From: Planktothricoides sp. SR001 | GTDB lineage: Bacteria > Cyanobacteriota > Cyanobacteriia > Cyanobacteriales > Laspinemataceae | DNA: 64,000 nt | Direction of reading: 5' to 3' | Assembly: GCF_001276715.1 (NCBI RefSeq) | Contig: NZ_LIUQ01000011.1 | Span: 1-64,000, forward strand | Part shown: positions 16,317 through 26,046 of the stretch, in pieces | Position numbering within the stretch: the stretch's first letter is position 1 | How the letters are laid out: each line of letters begins with the position of its first letter | The notes under the pieces: model-generated | Database searches by the model: none | Told to the model about the DNA's origin: nothing | The model's input: the letters and a program-made list of their open reading frames with translations, nothing else | Translations under genes and position numbers: made by a program

Positions 16317-18071
16317 GTGAATCCATCAGACTTACTCTCTTCTGCTAAAGACTCTCTGGACTATTTTGATGTCCTGGTGGTGGGTGCTGGAGCCGCCGGT
16401 CTTTATGCGGCATTGTGCCTACCAGAATCGTTACAAGTGGGCTTAATTACCAAAGATCAGCTAACAATTTCTGCCAGTGATTGGGCTCAGGGGGGAATGG
16501 CTGCGGCGATCGCCTCTGACGACTCACCTCAACTGCATATTCTGGACACCCTCAAAGCGGGCGCCGGACTCTGTGAGCTTCCAGCGGTCAAATTTCTCGC
16601 CGAACATGGCAAAGAATGTGTCGAATCTTTAATCAAACTTGGGGTTGGCTTTGACCGGAAAGAAAACGACTTGGCGTTGACCTTAGAAGCAGCCCATTCG
16701 CGCCGCCGGGTGCTCCATGCCTCCGACACCACTGGGCGAGCCGTGGTCAGTACCTTAACCGAGCAGGTACTCAAACGACCGAATATTAAAATCTTTTCTC
16801 CCGCCCTGGCGATTAGTCTTTGGCTCAAAGAAAATTCGCCCCCCGACAGTCCGCAGAATTCGGCCACGACGCCTCAATGTCAGGGAGTCTGCTTAGTTTA
16901 TCAAGGGAAAATTTACTGGGTGAGATCCGGTGCCGTAGTCTTGGCTACTGGAGGAGGAGGTCAAGTTTTCGCTCAAACCACCAATCCCTCGGTGAGTACG
17001 GGAGATGGAGTAGCGATCGCTTGGCGATCCGGGGCAATTTTAAGAGACTTAGAATTTTTTCAATTTCACCCTACCGCTTTAACCAAACCCGGTGCCCCCC
17101 GCTTCCTGATCAGTGAAGCCGTCCGGGGAGAAGGGGCGCACTTGGTAGACGATCAAGGGCGTCGATTTGTGTTTGACTACCACCCATCGGGAGAACTAGC
17201 TCCCAGAGATATCGTCAGTCGAGCCATATTTAGCCACTTGCAACATCGGGGGTCAGATCCAGTCACCGGCCATGTTTGGTTGGATCTACGCCCAATTCCC
17301 GTAGAGAAAATTCGTTATCGTTTTCCCAACATTATTCGAGTTTGTCAAAAGTGGGGCATTGACCTATTTAATGAACCGATCCCCGTCGCACCAGCAGCCC
17401 ATTATTGGATGGGGGGAATTGTCACCGATTTAATGTGTGCCACTTCTATCCCCGGTTTATATGCCGTGGGGGAAACCAGCAGCACCGGAGTTCAAGGGGC
17501 GAATCGTTTAGCCAGTAATTCTCTGCTCGAATGTATTGTATTTGGCGCACAACTCGGTCATCTTCAACCCAGTTCCCCGCCCAATGAATCGTTAACCAAT
17601 ACTGCCCCGAACAGTTCCCCGAACATCTCGGTTTGGGAAACTTGGCCGAGTCAACAAGCCAAAATCCAACAGATCCGGCAGGATTTACCTCGCGTGGTGT
17701 GGCAAAGTGCCGGGATATGTCGGGGACAAGCGGGTTTAGCTGAGGCGATCGCCCAAGTCACCGCGTGGCAAACTGAATTTGCCGCTTTACCCATTACCCA
17801 ATATCTGATCGACCTTGAACCCAGCCTGCCCATTAGCCTATCTCTCGCGGATGCCGATGGGCAATTACGTCAATGGGCGGAAACCCGCAATCTCTTAGAT
17901 GTCGCCTATTTAATACTTACCAGTGCTGCTTTTAGAACCGAAAGTAGAGGGGGGCATTATCGGAGCGATTTTCCGCACACGGATCCTAATTGGCAAGTTC
18001 ACACAATGGTAAAAAGAAACACTTGGTGGAAGTCTGCCCTGGTTTCTAACTCAGACTCCGGTAGCGCATAA
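16317..18071 (+). CDS. nadB: L-aspartate oxidase
   Basis: The flavoprotein oxidises L-aspartate to iminoaspartate (EC 1.4.3.16) in NAD synthesis from aspartate. Visible are the FAD-binding DVLVVGAGAAGLYAAL, SASDWAQGGMAAA, HSRRRVLHASDTTGRAV, VLATGGGGQVFAQTTNP, the substrate-loop region FQFHPTAL, ISEAVRGEGAHLV, HYWMGGIVTDL and TGVQGANRLASNSLLE, then the helical C-terminal domain. No ATG lies between the upstream stop and the FAD motif. I favour the GTG at 16317 (or the adjacent TTG at 16314) after AAGGGG, giving 584 residues; a TTG at 16227 gives 614. Family members are usually about 540-560 residues. The partner nadA is not in the window. Confidence 0.9.
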   Translation: MNPSDLLSSAKDSLDYFDVLVVGAGAAGLYAALCLPESLQVGLITKDQLTISASDWAQGGMAAAIASDDSPQLHILDTLKAGAGLCELPAVKFLAEHGKECVESLIKLGVGFDRKENDLALTLEAAHSRRRVLHASDTTGRAVVSTLTEQVLKRPNIKIFSPALAISLWLKENSPPDSPQNSATTPQCQGVCLVYQGKIYWVRSGAVVLATGGGGQVFAQTTNPSVSTGDGVAIAWRSGAILRDLEFFQFHPTALTKPGAPRFLISEAVRGEGAHLVDDQGRRFVFDYHPSGELAPRDIVSRAIFSHLQHRGSDPVTGHVWLDLRPIPVEKIRYRFPNIIRVCQKWGIDLFNEPIPVAPAAHYWMGGIVTDLMCATSIPGLYAVGETSSTGVQGANRLASNSLLECIVFGAQLGHLQPSSPPNESLTNTAPNSSPNISVWETWPSQQAKIQQIRQDLPRVVWQSAGICRGQAGLAEAIAQVTAWQTEFAALPITQYLIDLEPSLPISLSLADADGQLRQWAETRNLLDVAYLILTSAAFRTESRGGHYRSDFPHTDPNWQVHTMVKRNTWWKSALVSNSDSGSA

Positions 18072-18217
18072 ATCACCAATGGCTGATTTATCAGCCCACG
18101 ACAATTTGTCCCATAGACTCAGGGGTTACTAGGGTTAACGGCTAATGTTGGTGGTTAATGGTGGCGATTCGCCCCTAAGTGCGATAGCTTCGCTTCACGG
18201 GATCGACGGCAGTCTGA

Positions 18218-18478
18218 TTAAACAGCTAAATCAAATATTTCTACTACACAGCGTCCACCTGCTCCTTCACTTCCCCCATCCGGGTGAGGTTTATCTGGTG
18301 GAGGTGGATCCTGTGCCACAATTTGAGGCATAATTATTTGCACAAAAGTTGGCCGATCATAAGATTTGCCAGATGCTCTGTCTTGAGTCTCTGATGAACG
18401 TAATGAAATAAGTGAGGCATCAATTCCTAGCCCAATTAGCAAATATGCTGTAGCTGTAAGCTTTAAAATAGCACCCAT
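18218..18478 (-). CDS. Small exported protein, unknown function
   Basis: The 86-residue product begins with a hydrophobic segment (MGAILKLTATAYLLIGLGID) that could be a signal peptide or anchor. It continues into a short polar region and a Pro/Gly-rich tail (DPPPPDKPHPDGGSEGAGG), then CVVEIFDLAV. A ribosome binding site (AAAGGGGG) lies about 10 bases before the ATG at 18478. Pro/Gly tails on short secreted proteins are common in filamentous cyanobacteria. I do not recognise a named family. Without the good ribosome site I would have left it out. Confidence 0.55.
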   Translation of the reverse strand: MGAILKLTATAYLLIGLGIDASLISLRSSETQDRASGKSYDRPTFVQIIMPQIVAQDPPPPDKPHPDGGSEGAGGRCVVEIFDLAV

Positions 18479-18960
18479 TTTATAACCCCCTTTGATCGTT
18501 TTCCAAGAAAATTAGCTATACTTGGTGACTCGATCTACCTCTAGTATATCAGTAAATCCACCGAGTTGTCCAGTATAACTAACGAATATGCGTAATATTA
18601 CGCAATAATGTCCGTAGATTTACGGAGTATGATTACTCTGGTGGCGATCGCTTGACTATATTTTGGCTAACTTTGCATCGTCAGATCAATCAATCCTGGT
18701 AATAATTGCTTATGGTAAGCGATCGCCAAGTCAAATTATAGCCAAGTCAGCGGCAAGTGAAATACGGATCGATTCTAGCCAAGTTACTAGAAAGATCGGT
18801 GCAGTCACCCATGTTTCCTTACTCCGGGTGCGCCCGCAAAAATCAGCGTAGTTATTATAATTAACCCGGTTGTGGGGAAACCCAACCTAATTTATCTCTA
18901 CTAAGGCTGAACTTGAGATCGATCGCCACTTGCGTAAGTGCTACAAATTTGCGGCCATTG
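18479..18960. other. Spacer without recognisable gene
   Basis: It contains several GCGATCGC-type octamers and an imperfect pair of CGTAAT..ATTACG stretches near 18590-18603 that might be an operator for the divergent small gene. The frame at 18663-18851 has no protein-like features. Confidence 0.45.
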
Positions 18961-18963
18961 ACA

Positions 18964-18992
18964 TAAAAAAACTCCCCGGATGTTTCGGGGGG
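18964..18992 (-). terminator. Intrinsic terminator for the giant gene
   Basis: Read on the minus strand: CCCCGAAACATCCGGGG followed by AGTTTTTTTA. It lies about 135 bp past the stop of the 1805-residue gene. Confidence 0.75.
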
Positions 18993-19039
18993 TTGGAGAA
19001 ATCACAATTGGAGAGATCAAAATTTAACTGTTTTGCTTA

Positions 19040-19078
19040 CCAAAGGGCTGCCCCTAGGAAAAGATTGCAGCCCTTTGG
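19040..19078. repeat. Perfect 12-bp stem hairpin after the giant gene
   Basis: CCAAAGGGCTGC and GCAGCCCTTTGG flank a 15-base loop. There is no T run on either side. It could protect the 3' end of the long transcript from decay ahead of the terminator at 18964. Confidence 0.7.
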
Positions 19079-19127
19079 TGTCATCAACAAATCGTTACAC
19101 AGCTAGAAAGTCAGTTAGACAATCTCG

Positions 19128-22100
19128 TTAGACCGAGAACAGTTGCAACTCAGTAGCCGCTTGGTACAAATCTACCGGAGTAATTTCATCCAGAGAAGCA
19201 GCACCAGTCTTGTTCAACAGCGGATCTTGGTTTTCTGGCTTATCCTTGATCGCTTGCAAGCCACTGAACACATAACCATCGATCAGACCTTGGCTGGTGA
19301 GATATTCTAACTTCTGACTGAAGGTGACATCCTCCATCGACTGGACGCCTGCATAAGCCAAGAGCTTATCTTGAGCAACCGCACCTTCGGCGAAGTCCTT
19401 GTCAAAGTCATAGTGCTTAGAAGTTTCCAGACCTTTGTCTAAACCTTGACCCGTGGCAAAGTCTTTGAGTTCTACATCATCGATTTGACCATCGCCATTG
19501 AGATCCAGGACTATTTCAGCTTCTGCCTCATCAATAGCACCATCACCATTGAGATCGACATTCAGATCGACTAGGTAGGTTTCACGATACCATGCTGGAT
19601 CGTACAGGGGTGATGCGGACAAACCTTGCCCTTCGGGAGAGTTTATGAATTCATAAACTTTGTCTGCACCGATGTTGAAGACATTCTCTTCGCGATAGTT
19701 GAAGACAATATTTTGAGTGAATTCGGCCTTGAAGTAATCGAAGTTGACGAAACCTTTGAGGTTCAGACCGAGGTCAGCACCTTGCTTGAAGATGAAGCCA
19801 AAGACATCCTCATAACTGAAGGTGGGTAACTCTTCCAGTTTCAAGCCGAGTTCTTGGGCGATCGCCTCACCATTAGCCTTAACAAAGCCTTCCACATCAA
19901 CCGGAGTAATCTTGATGCCGCTAGGATTGACTTCGCTGGCAACGCCGACTTCATAGACATATTGCAGAACTTGTAAGTCGGTGACTTGCTCGATCGCCAC
20001 CCCAAACTTACTGGTTAAATCAGCGCCGTACTCAGCCCGGACAAACTCATAGTCAATGTCATTAGACAGACCGCCATAGATCGCATCAACCACTATGGCA
20101 TCAGGGAGTTCAGCCACCGCAGTCACATCAATGCCATAACGTTCGGCGATTTTAACTGCGAATTCTGCCTTCAGGTAATCAACTTCCACGAATTCTATGG
20201 GGTTGATTCCGAGTTCCACACCCTTATCGAACATGAACTCGATCACTTGCTTATCGGTCAGCTTGGTGACATCGAAAGTATCAACCGGAGCGATTTGATC
20301 GGGTTTAAGGTTGCCACTCTTCTGAACTTTCAGAGACTTGGCTTTGAGCTTCATCGAGCGATCGCCAAAGTCACCAGGGTCGCCGCCAAACTTCAGGTCG
20401 CCACTCTTGGGTTTGAGGGAACCGCTCTTACCGAACTTGAGAGAACCGCTCTTAAACTTCTGAGAACCACTCTTAATCTTGATACCCGGTGCCGCAAAGT
20501 AGTCAATCAGTGCTTGCTTGTTGGCTTCAACATAGCCAGCAATGTCGATCGCAGACAGTTTGACTTCTTCAGCCCCTAAGACTTCCTTGAATTCAGCACT
20601 GTAGGCAATATCAATCAGTTGTTTAGTGCTTAAAGTAGCGCCTTCAGCCAAAGTGATACCTAAAGCATCTAAGATGGTGGTTTGCTCCTCAGCGGTCAAG
20701 TTTTCAAACTGATAGCCGACGAAGCCAGCATCAATGGTCTTGTAATCTTCCGCTAACCAGGTCTGAACATCCTTACCGGAAGCCGCGATCGCCGCCGCGT
20801 AGGTGGTTTCAAAGTAAGCACTTGCCACGAACCCTTCAAGACTGATACCAAGTGCGGCCCCTTCACCGAGCATAAACTCAACAATCTCATCAGGCTTGAG
20901 TTCTGCCACTTCCTTGAGATCAATACCTAAAGCATCGGCGATCGCTTGACCATTAGCCTTGACATATTCACTCACCTTGAATGGTGAGATTTCAACGCCT
21001 TCCAAAGTTGGTTGGGAGTACAGATACTCAACCAATTGCTTATAGGAGACTTTGGCGATCGAATCTACCCCAAAGGCTGACAGTACAGCCGCTTCACCCA
21101 GCTTAGTCACCAAGCCACTCAAGCAGAAGTCAGCATCTAGTCCATCAGTCAACCCGCCAAACTCGGCATCCAGAACCAACTCAGCGCTGAGGGTACTGAC
21201 ATCTTCCACCCCATACAACTCTTTCAGCAGGGCTGCATTTTCTGTGCGATAGAGTTCGATATCTTCCGCAGAAACATAATCAGACAGATTAATGCCAAAC
21301 TTCCAGCCTTCCTTGACCATGAACTCACGGACTTGACCTTGGCTGAGTTCTGCCACATCGGTGACACCAAAGAAAGCGAGTAATTTGTCCTGATGATCTG
21401 TGCTGTACTTAGCAATATCAAATGCTGAAAGTTTCGTCAAACCAGCCTCCAAACCTTCCGTGAAGATATAGGCTTTCAATTCTTCACCTTCCAGGTCTTT
21501 CACCAGCAAACCATCAGCGGTGACTTCTTCGCCATATTGAGCCTTGTAATACTCCTCATCAACATAAGGAGCGCCATTACCGAACACAAAATTGATCACA
21601 TCTTGATCGGTAAAACTTGCCCCAACATATTGAGTCAGCGCCGCCGTAAATTTAGTCTTATAGAATTGGACATCGACCACTTGGGTAAGATCGATTCCCA
21701 TTTCTACAGCAGGCCGAAAGATAAACTGTTTTAGTTCATACTCAGTCAGGGTTTCGACATCTTCGACCCCAAAGAATTCCTTGAGTTTATCGCTGTAAGT
21801 CTCACTTAGAACATCGAACTTAAACGGACACAGTGCGAGTCCTTGTTCCTTCCCTTCATTCAGAGCAAAATCAGTAATTTGCTCATCGGTCAGGTCATCA
21901 ACTGCAACCCCTAAATCTGCCGCAAATGCTTTCAGTGCTTCTATGTGAACTTCCTTATAGAAGCGGATGTCGATAACGATGCCACCATTGCTAAAGATTT
22001 TGTCGAGAACTTGTGCCTCTTCGAGTTGAGCAACGCCTTCTTCCCCGTCGGCAATATCGAATTTTTCCCGAATCTTATCCTTGTGAATTTTCTTGGCAAA

Positions 22101-24545
22101 ACCAGGGTTAAAGAATGGCGACAAATTCAGACCTAGTTCTAAACCTTCCTTAGAGGTAATAAACTCGAACAGTTCGAGGTTATTCTCGATCTTAATGCCC
22201 AATGCTTCCAGCTTCTTGCCGTTCGCTGACTTCAGCCATCCTAATTTAATCAATGGGGTCGGACTGAAACCGAGTTCAATACCTTTCTTGATCAACTCTT
22301 CCTGGCTGAGTCCGGCAATTTCTGTTTCAGTCAAGCCTTGGGCAATCAGTTTGCTGGTGACTTTGGTCTGAATCACCGTTGAGAAGTAAGACACATTCAC
22401 AAAAGCGGAAGTGTTCAACCGTGTGTCTTGGGCAAATTTCAAGATAGCGTCTACTTGCTCTTGGGTCAGGTTCGCGAAGTCAAACTCTGGGAACTGTTCT
22501 GCCAACTTGTCTTGGTTGTTCTTGATAATGTATTGAACATCAAGAAACGCCGTGGGTGCTGGGATTGGGGAAGCATCATCGCCCGGTTCTTCGCTCGGTT
22601 GATCGCCCGGTTGATCGTCCGGTTGATCGTCCGGTTGATCGTCCGGTTGATCGCCCGGTTCTTCCGGAGATACTGGGGTGATCGGCTGACTGTCAGAAGG
22701 CAGGGGAATATTTAGCACTAGCTCCGCATCACCATTGGCATTATCAGCATTATCAGCATTATTGGCATTATCGGCATCATCGTCCATTGCACCGCCGATC
22801 GCTTCTTGACCTTCGCTCGAGGATATGAACTCTAACAATGACTCCAATGAGATGGATGTGCTAGAAGAACTGCTGATTAGAGTGCTAAAACTGGTGCTGA
22901 CAAATTCTAACAGAGATTCAAAGCTGATTTCGCTGACTGTAGCTACACCAAAGAAGCTGCTAATCTGTTGGCTGGTGAAGCTAGTTTCCAGAGAGGTAAA
23001 CAGATTGCTAAAGAATTCAACCAGGGAACCAAAGCTAACTTCAGTGGCACTGCTGACATCAAACAAGCTGCTAATTTGTTGGCTGCTGAAACCAGAAAGA
23101 CTGGCGATCGCACTGCTGAGGTTGAAAGATTCCGAAGTTTGTAACCCTTGGGCAAAGGACTGGTCGATCGCATAAGAAACCAGTGCAGTCGCATCAATTT
23201 GAGCAACTTCAGTCACATTGAAAACACTTTGCAGTAAACTGCTATTCGCTTGAGCAAAGAAGCCCAGATCCAAAAACTTGCTGATCTTGCGTAGCTCTGT
23301 GAACCCATAATTAAACATATGCTCAAATGCTGTGGTCAGACCAGCTTCTACAGCTTCAGCCACATCAGGGTTCAGGCTGAGATATTCTTGGACATCAAAA
23401 GCACGACTAAACTTGCGTTTTTCCTTGCAACCATACTTAAACAAATGCTCGATCGCGCTGGTTTCACCGGCTTCTACTGCTGCCTTCACATCAGCATTCA
23501 AGCTCAGATATTCTTCAGTATTAATCAAGGGATTAAACTTCCGACCCTCTTTCATGCCGTATTTTTTAAAGTGTTCCAGGGCGCTGGTGACACCGCTTTC
23601 AACCGCCTCGGCTACATCTGCATTTTGTTCTAGGTAGTAGCTGCTCTTGAAAATATAGCTAAATTCACGCTTTTCAAATTGACCATATTGGAGGTAGTGC
23701 GCGATCGCATTAGTTTCACCCGCTTCTACCGCTGCCTTCACATCAGCATTTTGTTCTAAGTAAGCCTCAACACTAAAAATGCGGCTGAATTGACGGAATT
23801 CATACTTGCCATATTTGACAAAATGTTCAATCGCAGTAGTTTCACCGGCTGCCACCGCTTGAGCTACATCTGGATTTTCTTCAAGATAAACATCCTCATC
23901 AAAAATACCGGAATCTTCTACCTCAGCGATTTCGGCAGAAATAATTTCCGCTTCTGTCGCGTCTTCCGTTACTTCCGCCGTCGCTTCTGCGGTTACATCA
24001 TCAGTGGTTTCCGCAGTGGTTTCCGCCGTTGTTTCTTCGGTTACTTCTTCAGTCGCTTCCGTTGTTGCTGGGGCGGTTCCTGCTAATTTACTGCTGGCGG
24101 AGCGATTTTCCCCAACACTGGTTAGACGTAATCCGAAGTCCTGACTCAAAAACTGATCGACTGTTAAATCACCCGCTGCATTAGATAGAGTAAAAGTCGT
24201 GGATTGGATGTCATCAGTAACGATTCCTTCTGTACCAATTTCTACCCCACCATCAAATAGATCGGGATTAACATTCACACCACCACCCAAATCATTAACA
24301 CTATCAGCGGCAAAAGAAGAACTGGTTACATTGTCTCCCGTGACGGTCATTCCTTCTAATGCAGCATTGTCAGCAACATTAAAGAAAACTCCCCGGATAT
24401 CGCCGATGGGATTTATCTTATCAAGGCTGACTTGAACCCCAGCTTCGACTTGTTCAAGTTTCACTTGAGCGGTTGTGCCATTTCCATTGGTCACGTCAAT
24501 GAGATCGATGGTGACAAATTGATTGTTTTGATTTTGGTCGTCCAT
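19128..24545 (-). CDS. Giant repeat protein with NPDV/EGR modules, probably extracellular
   Basis: The 1805-residue, strongly acidic protein has no signal peptide. Residues 1-150 form a beta-rich domain (DIRGVFFNVAD, VEIGTEGIVTDDI) that I recall at the front of other cyanobacterial surface proteins. A Thr/Glu/Ala linker (about 160-212) follows. Then come about five repeats of 42 residues (about 213-425; YLEENPDVAQAVAAGETTAIEHFVKYG type), the same module as in the subtilase at 2305. After a Ser-rich part and DDQP/NAD low-complexity tracts (about 590-660) there are roughly 20 divergent helical units of 55-60 residues with an EGxxxGIxLSxFVxxxYY signature. A basic KSGSLKFG-rich insert sits near 1350-1412, and tandem EF-hand-like loops (DLNGDGAIDEAE, DLNGDGQIDDVE) near 1660-1690. 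An extracellular structural or adhesive role with non-classical export is inferred. ATG at 24545 follows GGAGAATTATT. Confidence 0.85.
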   Translation of the reverse strand: MDDQNQNNQFVTIDLIDVTNGNGTTAQVKLEQVEAGVQVSLDKINPIGDIRGVFFNVADNAALEGMTVTGDNVTSSSFAADSVNDLGGGVNVNPDLFDGGVEIGTEGIVTDDIQSTTFTLSNAAGDLTVDQFLSQDFGLRLTSVGENRSASSKLAGTAPATTEATEEVTEETTAETTAETTDDVTAEATAEVTEDATEAEIISAEIAEVEDSGIFDEDVYLEENPDVAQAVAAGETTAIEHFVKYGKYEFRQFSRIFSVEAYLEQNADVKAAVEAGETNAIAHYLQYGQFEKREFSYIFKSSYYLEQNADVAEAVESGVTSALEHFKKYGMKEGRKFNPLINTEEYLSLNADVKAAVEAGETSAIEHLFKYGCKEKRKFSRAFDVQEYLSLNPDVAEAVEAGLTTAFEHMFNYGFTELRKISKFLDLGFFAQANSSLLQSVFNVTEVAQIDATALVSYAIDQSFAQGLQTSESFNLSSAIASLSGFSSQQISSLFDVSSATEVSFGSLVEFFSNLFTSLETSFTSQQISSFFGVATVSEISFESLLEFVSTSFSTLISSSSSTSISLESLLEFISSSEGQEAIGGAMDDDADNANNADNADNANGDAELVLNIPLPSDSQPITPVSPEEPGDQPDDQPDDQPDDQPGDQPSEEPGDDASPIPAPTAFLDVQYIIKNNQDKLAEQFPEFDFANLTQEQVDAILKFAQDTRLNTSAFVNVSYFSTVIQTKVTSKLIAQGLTETEIAGLSQEELIKKGIELGFSPTPLIKLGWLKSANGKKLEALGIKIENNLELFEFITSKEGLELGLNLSPFFNPGFAKKIHKDKIREKFDIADGEEGVAQLEEAQVLDKIFSNGGIVIDIRFYKEVHIEALKAFAADLGVAVDDLTDEQITDFALNEGKEQGLALCPFKFDVLSETYSDKLKEFFGVEDVETLTEYELKQFIFRPAVEMGIDLTQVVDVQFYKTKFTAALTQYVGASFTDQDVINFVFGNGAPYVDEEYYKAQYGEEVTADGLLVKDLEGEELKAYIFTEGLEAGLTKLSAFDIAKYSTDHQDKLLAFFGVTDVAELSQGQVREFMVKEGWKFGINLSDYVSAEDIELYRTENAALLKELYGVEDVSTLSAELVLDAEFGGLTDGLDADFCLSGLVTKLGEAAVLSAFGVDSIAKVSYKQLVEYLYSQPTLEGVEISPFKVSEYVKANGQAIADALGIDLKEVAELKPDEIVEFMLGEGAALGISLEGFVASAYFETTYAAAIAASGKDVQTWLAEDYKTIDAGFVGYQFENLTAEEQTTILDALGITLAEGATLSTKQLIDIAYSAEFKEVLGAEEVKLSAIDIAGYVEANKQALIDYFAAPGIKIKSGSQKFKSGSLKFGKSGSLKPKSGDLKFGGDPGDFGDRSMKLKAKSLKVQKSGNLKPDQIAPVDTFDVTKLTDKQVIEFMFDKGVELGINPIEFVEVDYLKAEFAVKIAERYGIDVTAVAELPDAIVVDAIYGGLSNDIDYEFVRAEYGADLTSKFGVAIEQVTDLQVLQYVYEVGVASEVNPSGIKITPVDVEGFVKANGEAIAQELGLKLEELPTFSYEDVFGFIFKQGADLGLNLKGFVNFDYFKAEFTQNIVFNYREENVFNIGADKVYEFINSPEGQGLSASPLYDPAWYRETYLVDLNVDLNGDGAIDEAEAEIVLDLNGDGQIDDVELKDFATGQGLDKGLETSKHYDFDKDFAEGAVAQDKLLAYAGVQSMEDVTFSQKLEYLTSQGLIDGYVFSGLQAIKDKPENQDPLLNKTGAASLDEITPVDLYQAATELQLFSV
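20312..20490 (-). repeat. KSG-rich tandem insert in the giant gene
   Basis: Repeated codon blocks give KSGSLKFG, KSGSLKPKSGDLKFG and KSGNLKP, a basic tract in an otherwise acidic protein. It interrupts one helical repeat unit. Roughly eight KSG/KSL occurrences fall in 60 residues. Confidence 0.8.
22600..22660 (-). repeat. 12-bp tandem repeat coding DDQP/GDQP
   Basis: The unit CGGTTGATCGTC (plus strand) is repeated about five times with small changes and encodes an acidic, flexible DDQP linker between the Ser-rich part and the C-terminal helical units. Confidence 0.85.
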
Positions 24546-24890
24546 AATAATTCTCCGGTTTTCCTGAATTAAACTCTGGTCTTATGTTTGTGGTAATTTT
24601 CTGAGGAAAATTTTCTTGGGGATTGTTCAGAAAATATACATTTGCCATCCTTCCTTGTCTTAGGCATCGACTGATTAGGCGATCGCAATTTCATGTTTTT
24701 TTGCGGATTGTATAAGTGCTACCCTGAATATTCTTGATATATGGTCTATCTAATGCAGTCGTTTTTTGGGTGTTCGGTGATTTTCCTATTGTTTCTGCCC
24801 AAGACAACGCATAAATTTTATTTCTATCCTATAATTTATGTAGCTTATTTTTTCTACTGTAGCTTATTTTTTTCTAACTGTCTAGATGTT

Positions 24891-24936
24891 TTTTTGAAGT
24901 TTTTATAAAGCTTAAGCTTTATAAAAACTTCAAAAA
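24891..24936. promoter_or_regulatory. 46-bp perfect palindrome
   Basis: The left arm TTTTTGAAGTTTTTATAAAG.. runs to the central AAGCTTAAGCTT and is mirrored without a mismatch to CTTCAAAAA at 24936. It lies 346 bp upstream of the giant gene start and has no loop. It could be a protein-binding operator, a bidirectional terminator or a cruciform. Confidence 0.75.
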
Positions 24937-24945
24937 TATTAAATT

Positions 24946-24972
24946 AAAAGCTATTAAATTTTAATAGCTTTT
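24946..24972. promoter_or_regulatory. Second palindrome next to the first
   Basis: AAAAGCTATTAAA and TTTAATAGCTTTT flank a single T. It begins nine bases after the 46-bp palindrome and, like it, is AT-rich with AGCT in each arm. Confidence 0.7.
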
Positions 24973-26046
24973 ATTCAGAGCCGTGAACATAGATGTATTT
25001 TTTTGTAATTAAGAAACATTCAGCAGAAAATTCAATATTTTTTATAAAAAAAGCACTAAAAAAATTGATATAATTAAGCTAGAAATTTAATTCTTAATCA
25101 TATATTTTATAAATTAATTTTAGTAACTTTATATTTTTTGCATAAAAAATCAACAAAAAAACCTAAAGCCACAGATTTTGCACCAAAGACATGGCTCGTG
25201 AATCATTAATCATTATGTATTTTATTAATTAAATAGAAATAATCAATGAATTTTTACCCACCAGATTAACTCCCCTGAAAATCTCAATTAAACCGGAGAT
25301 TTGATCCAGAATTAATGAGTGAAGGATGCCAGGGTGATTAATTTTTTCAAAGCTACCAGTATCCATCTTCATTTTTCTACCTTTTATCTGCTTTGCCTCG
25401 ATCTATTCTGATGGGAGGCTCACTAATTTGATCGGCACCACTCTAGTGAACCTACTCCCTCCAAGACGGGAAAGGTCATTGATAGGTTCCCTAAAATATT
25501 CTGGTGGAGTTTTTTTTCAGAGCATTTCAATTGTGTAGTTTTGTAAACTAGGCTCTGATGTCTTAGCAGTATTGGATTATCAGACCTAGGCTGACCTGTT
25601 AAATCTTCACTTCAGAATTGAGAAATCCTTAGCCAATTTTTATGTATGTCAGTGATTCTACGGATATGCGATCGCTTCTGATGGCGATCGCCTTTGACGA
25701 TCTCTGAGAAAAATTTACCCCAATCAATACATCCTGGATCCCAGGCTCGATTCCCTCGTCTGAGCAACGCGCGATCGCGATTAATGGCGATCGACAGAAG
25801 CAATCCCCGACAGCTTACTGCCTTAATATCTAATTATTTAATATCTAACTCTTAATCAGCAATATTTTCGCCCTGGGCAAGGGACTCTCTGGAACGCTTG
25901 GTGATAGAAACAAGAATAAAGAGACGGAATCTGCAACGTTGGTGGTTGAAAGATTCCGTCTCTATGGGGGATATCTAAATCCGGGAATGTTTGGAAGGCT
26001 TTTTTGCCCAATCAGTCATCTAATCTTGATTCCATTATCACAGGGC

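Larger units (their letters stand above)
24546..26046. other. 1.5-kb AT-rich spacer upstream of the giant gene
   Basis: No credible gene; the frame at 25612-25803 is not protein-like. The part next to the giant gene (24546-25250) is unusually AT-rich and contains two large palindromes. The far part has several HIP1 octamers and a 13-bp stem hairpin (AGAGACGGAATCT at 25920, AGATTCCGTCTCT at 25951). This is room for a long regulated leader or unrecognised RNA. Confidence 0.6.

Noticed and set aside
18663-18851. 62-residue frame
   Set aside because: Translation of HIP1-rich spacer; no ribosome site.
22428-22715. 95-residue frame with LIARLIVRLIVRL repeats
   Set aside because: Antisense shadow of the DDQP repeat in the giant gene.
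25612-25803. 63-residue reverse frame
   Set aside because: Spacer with several HIP1 octamers; no coding signal.
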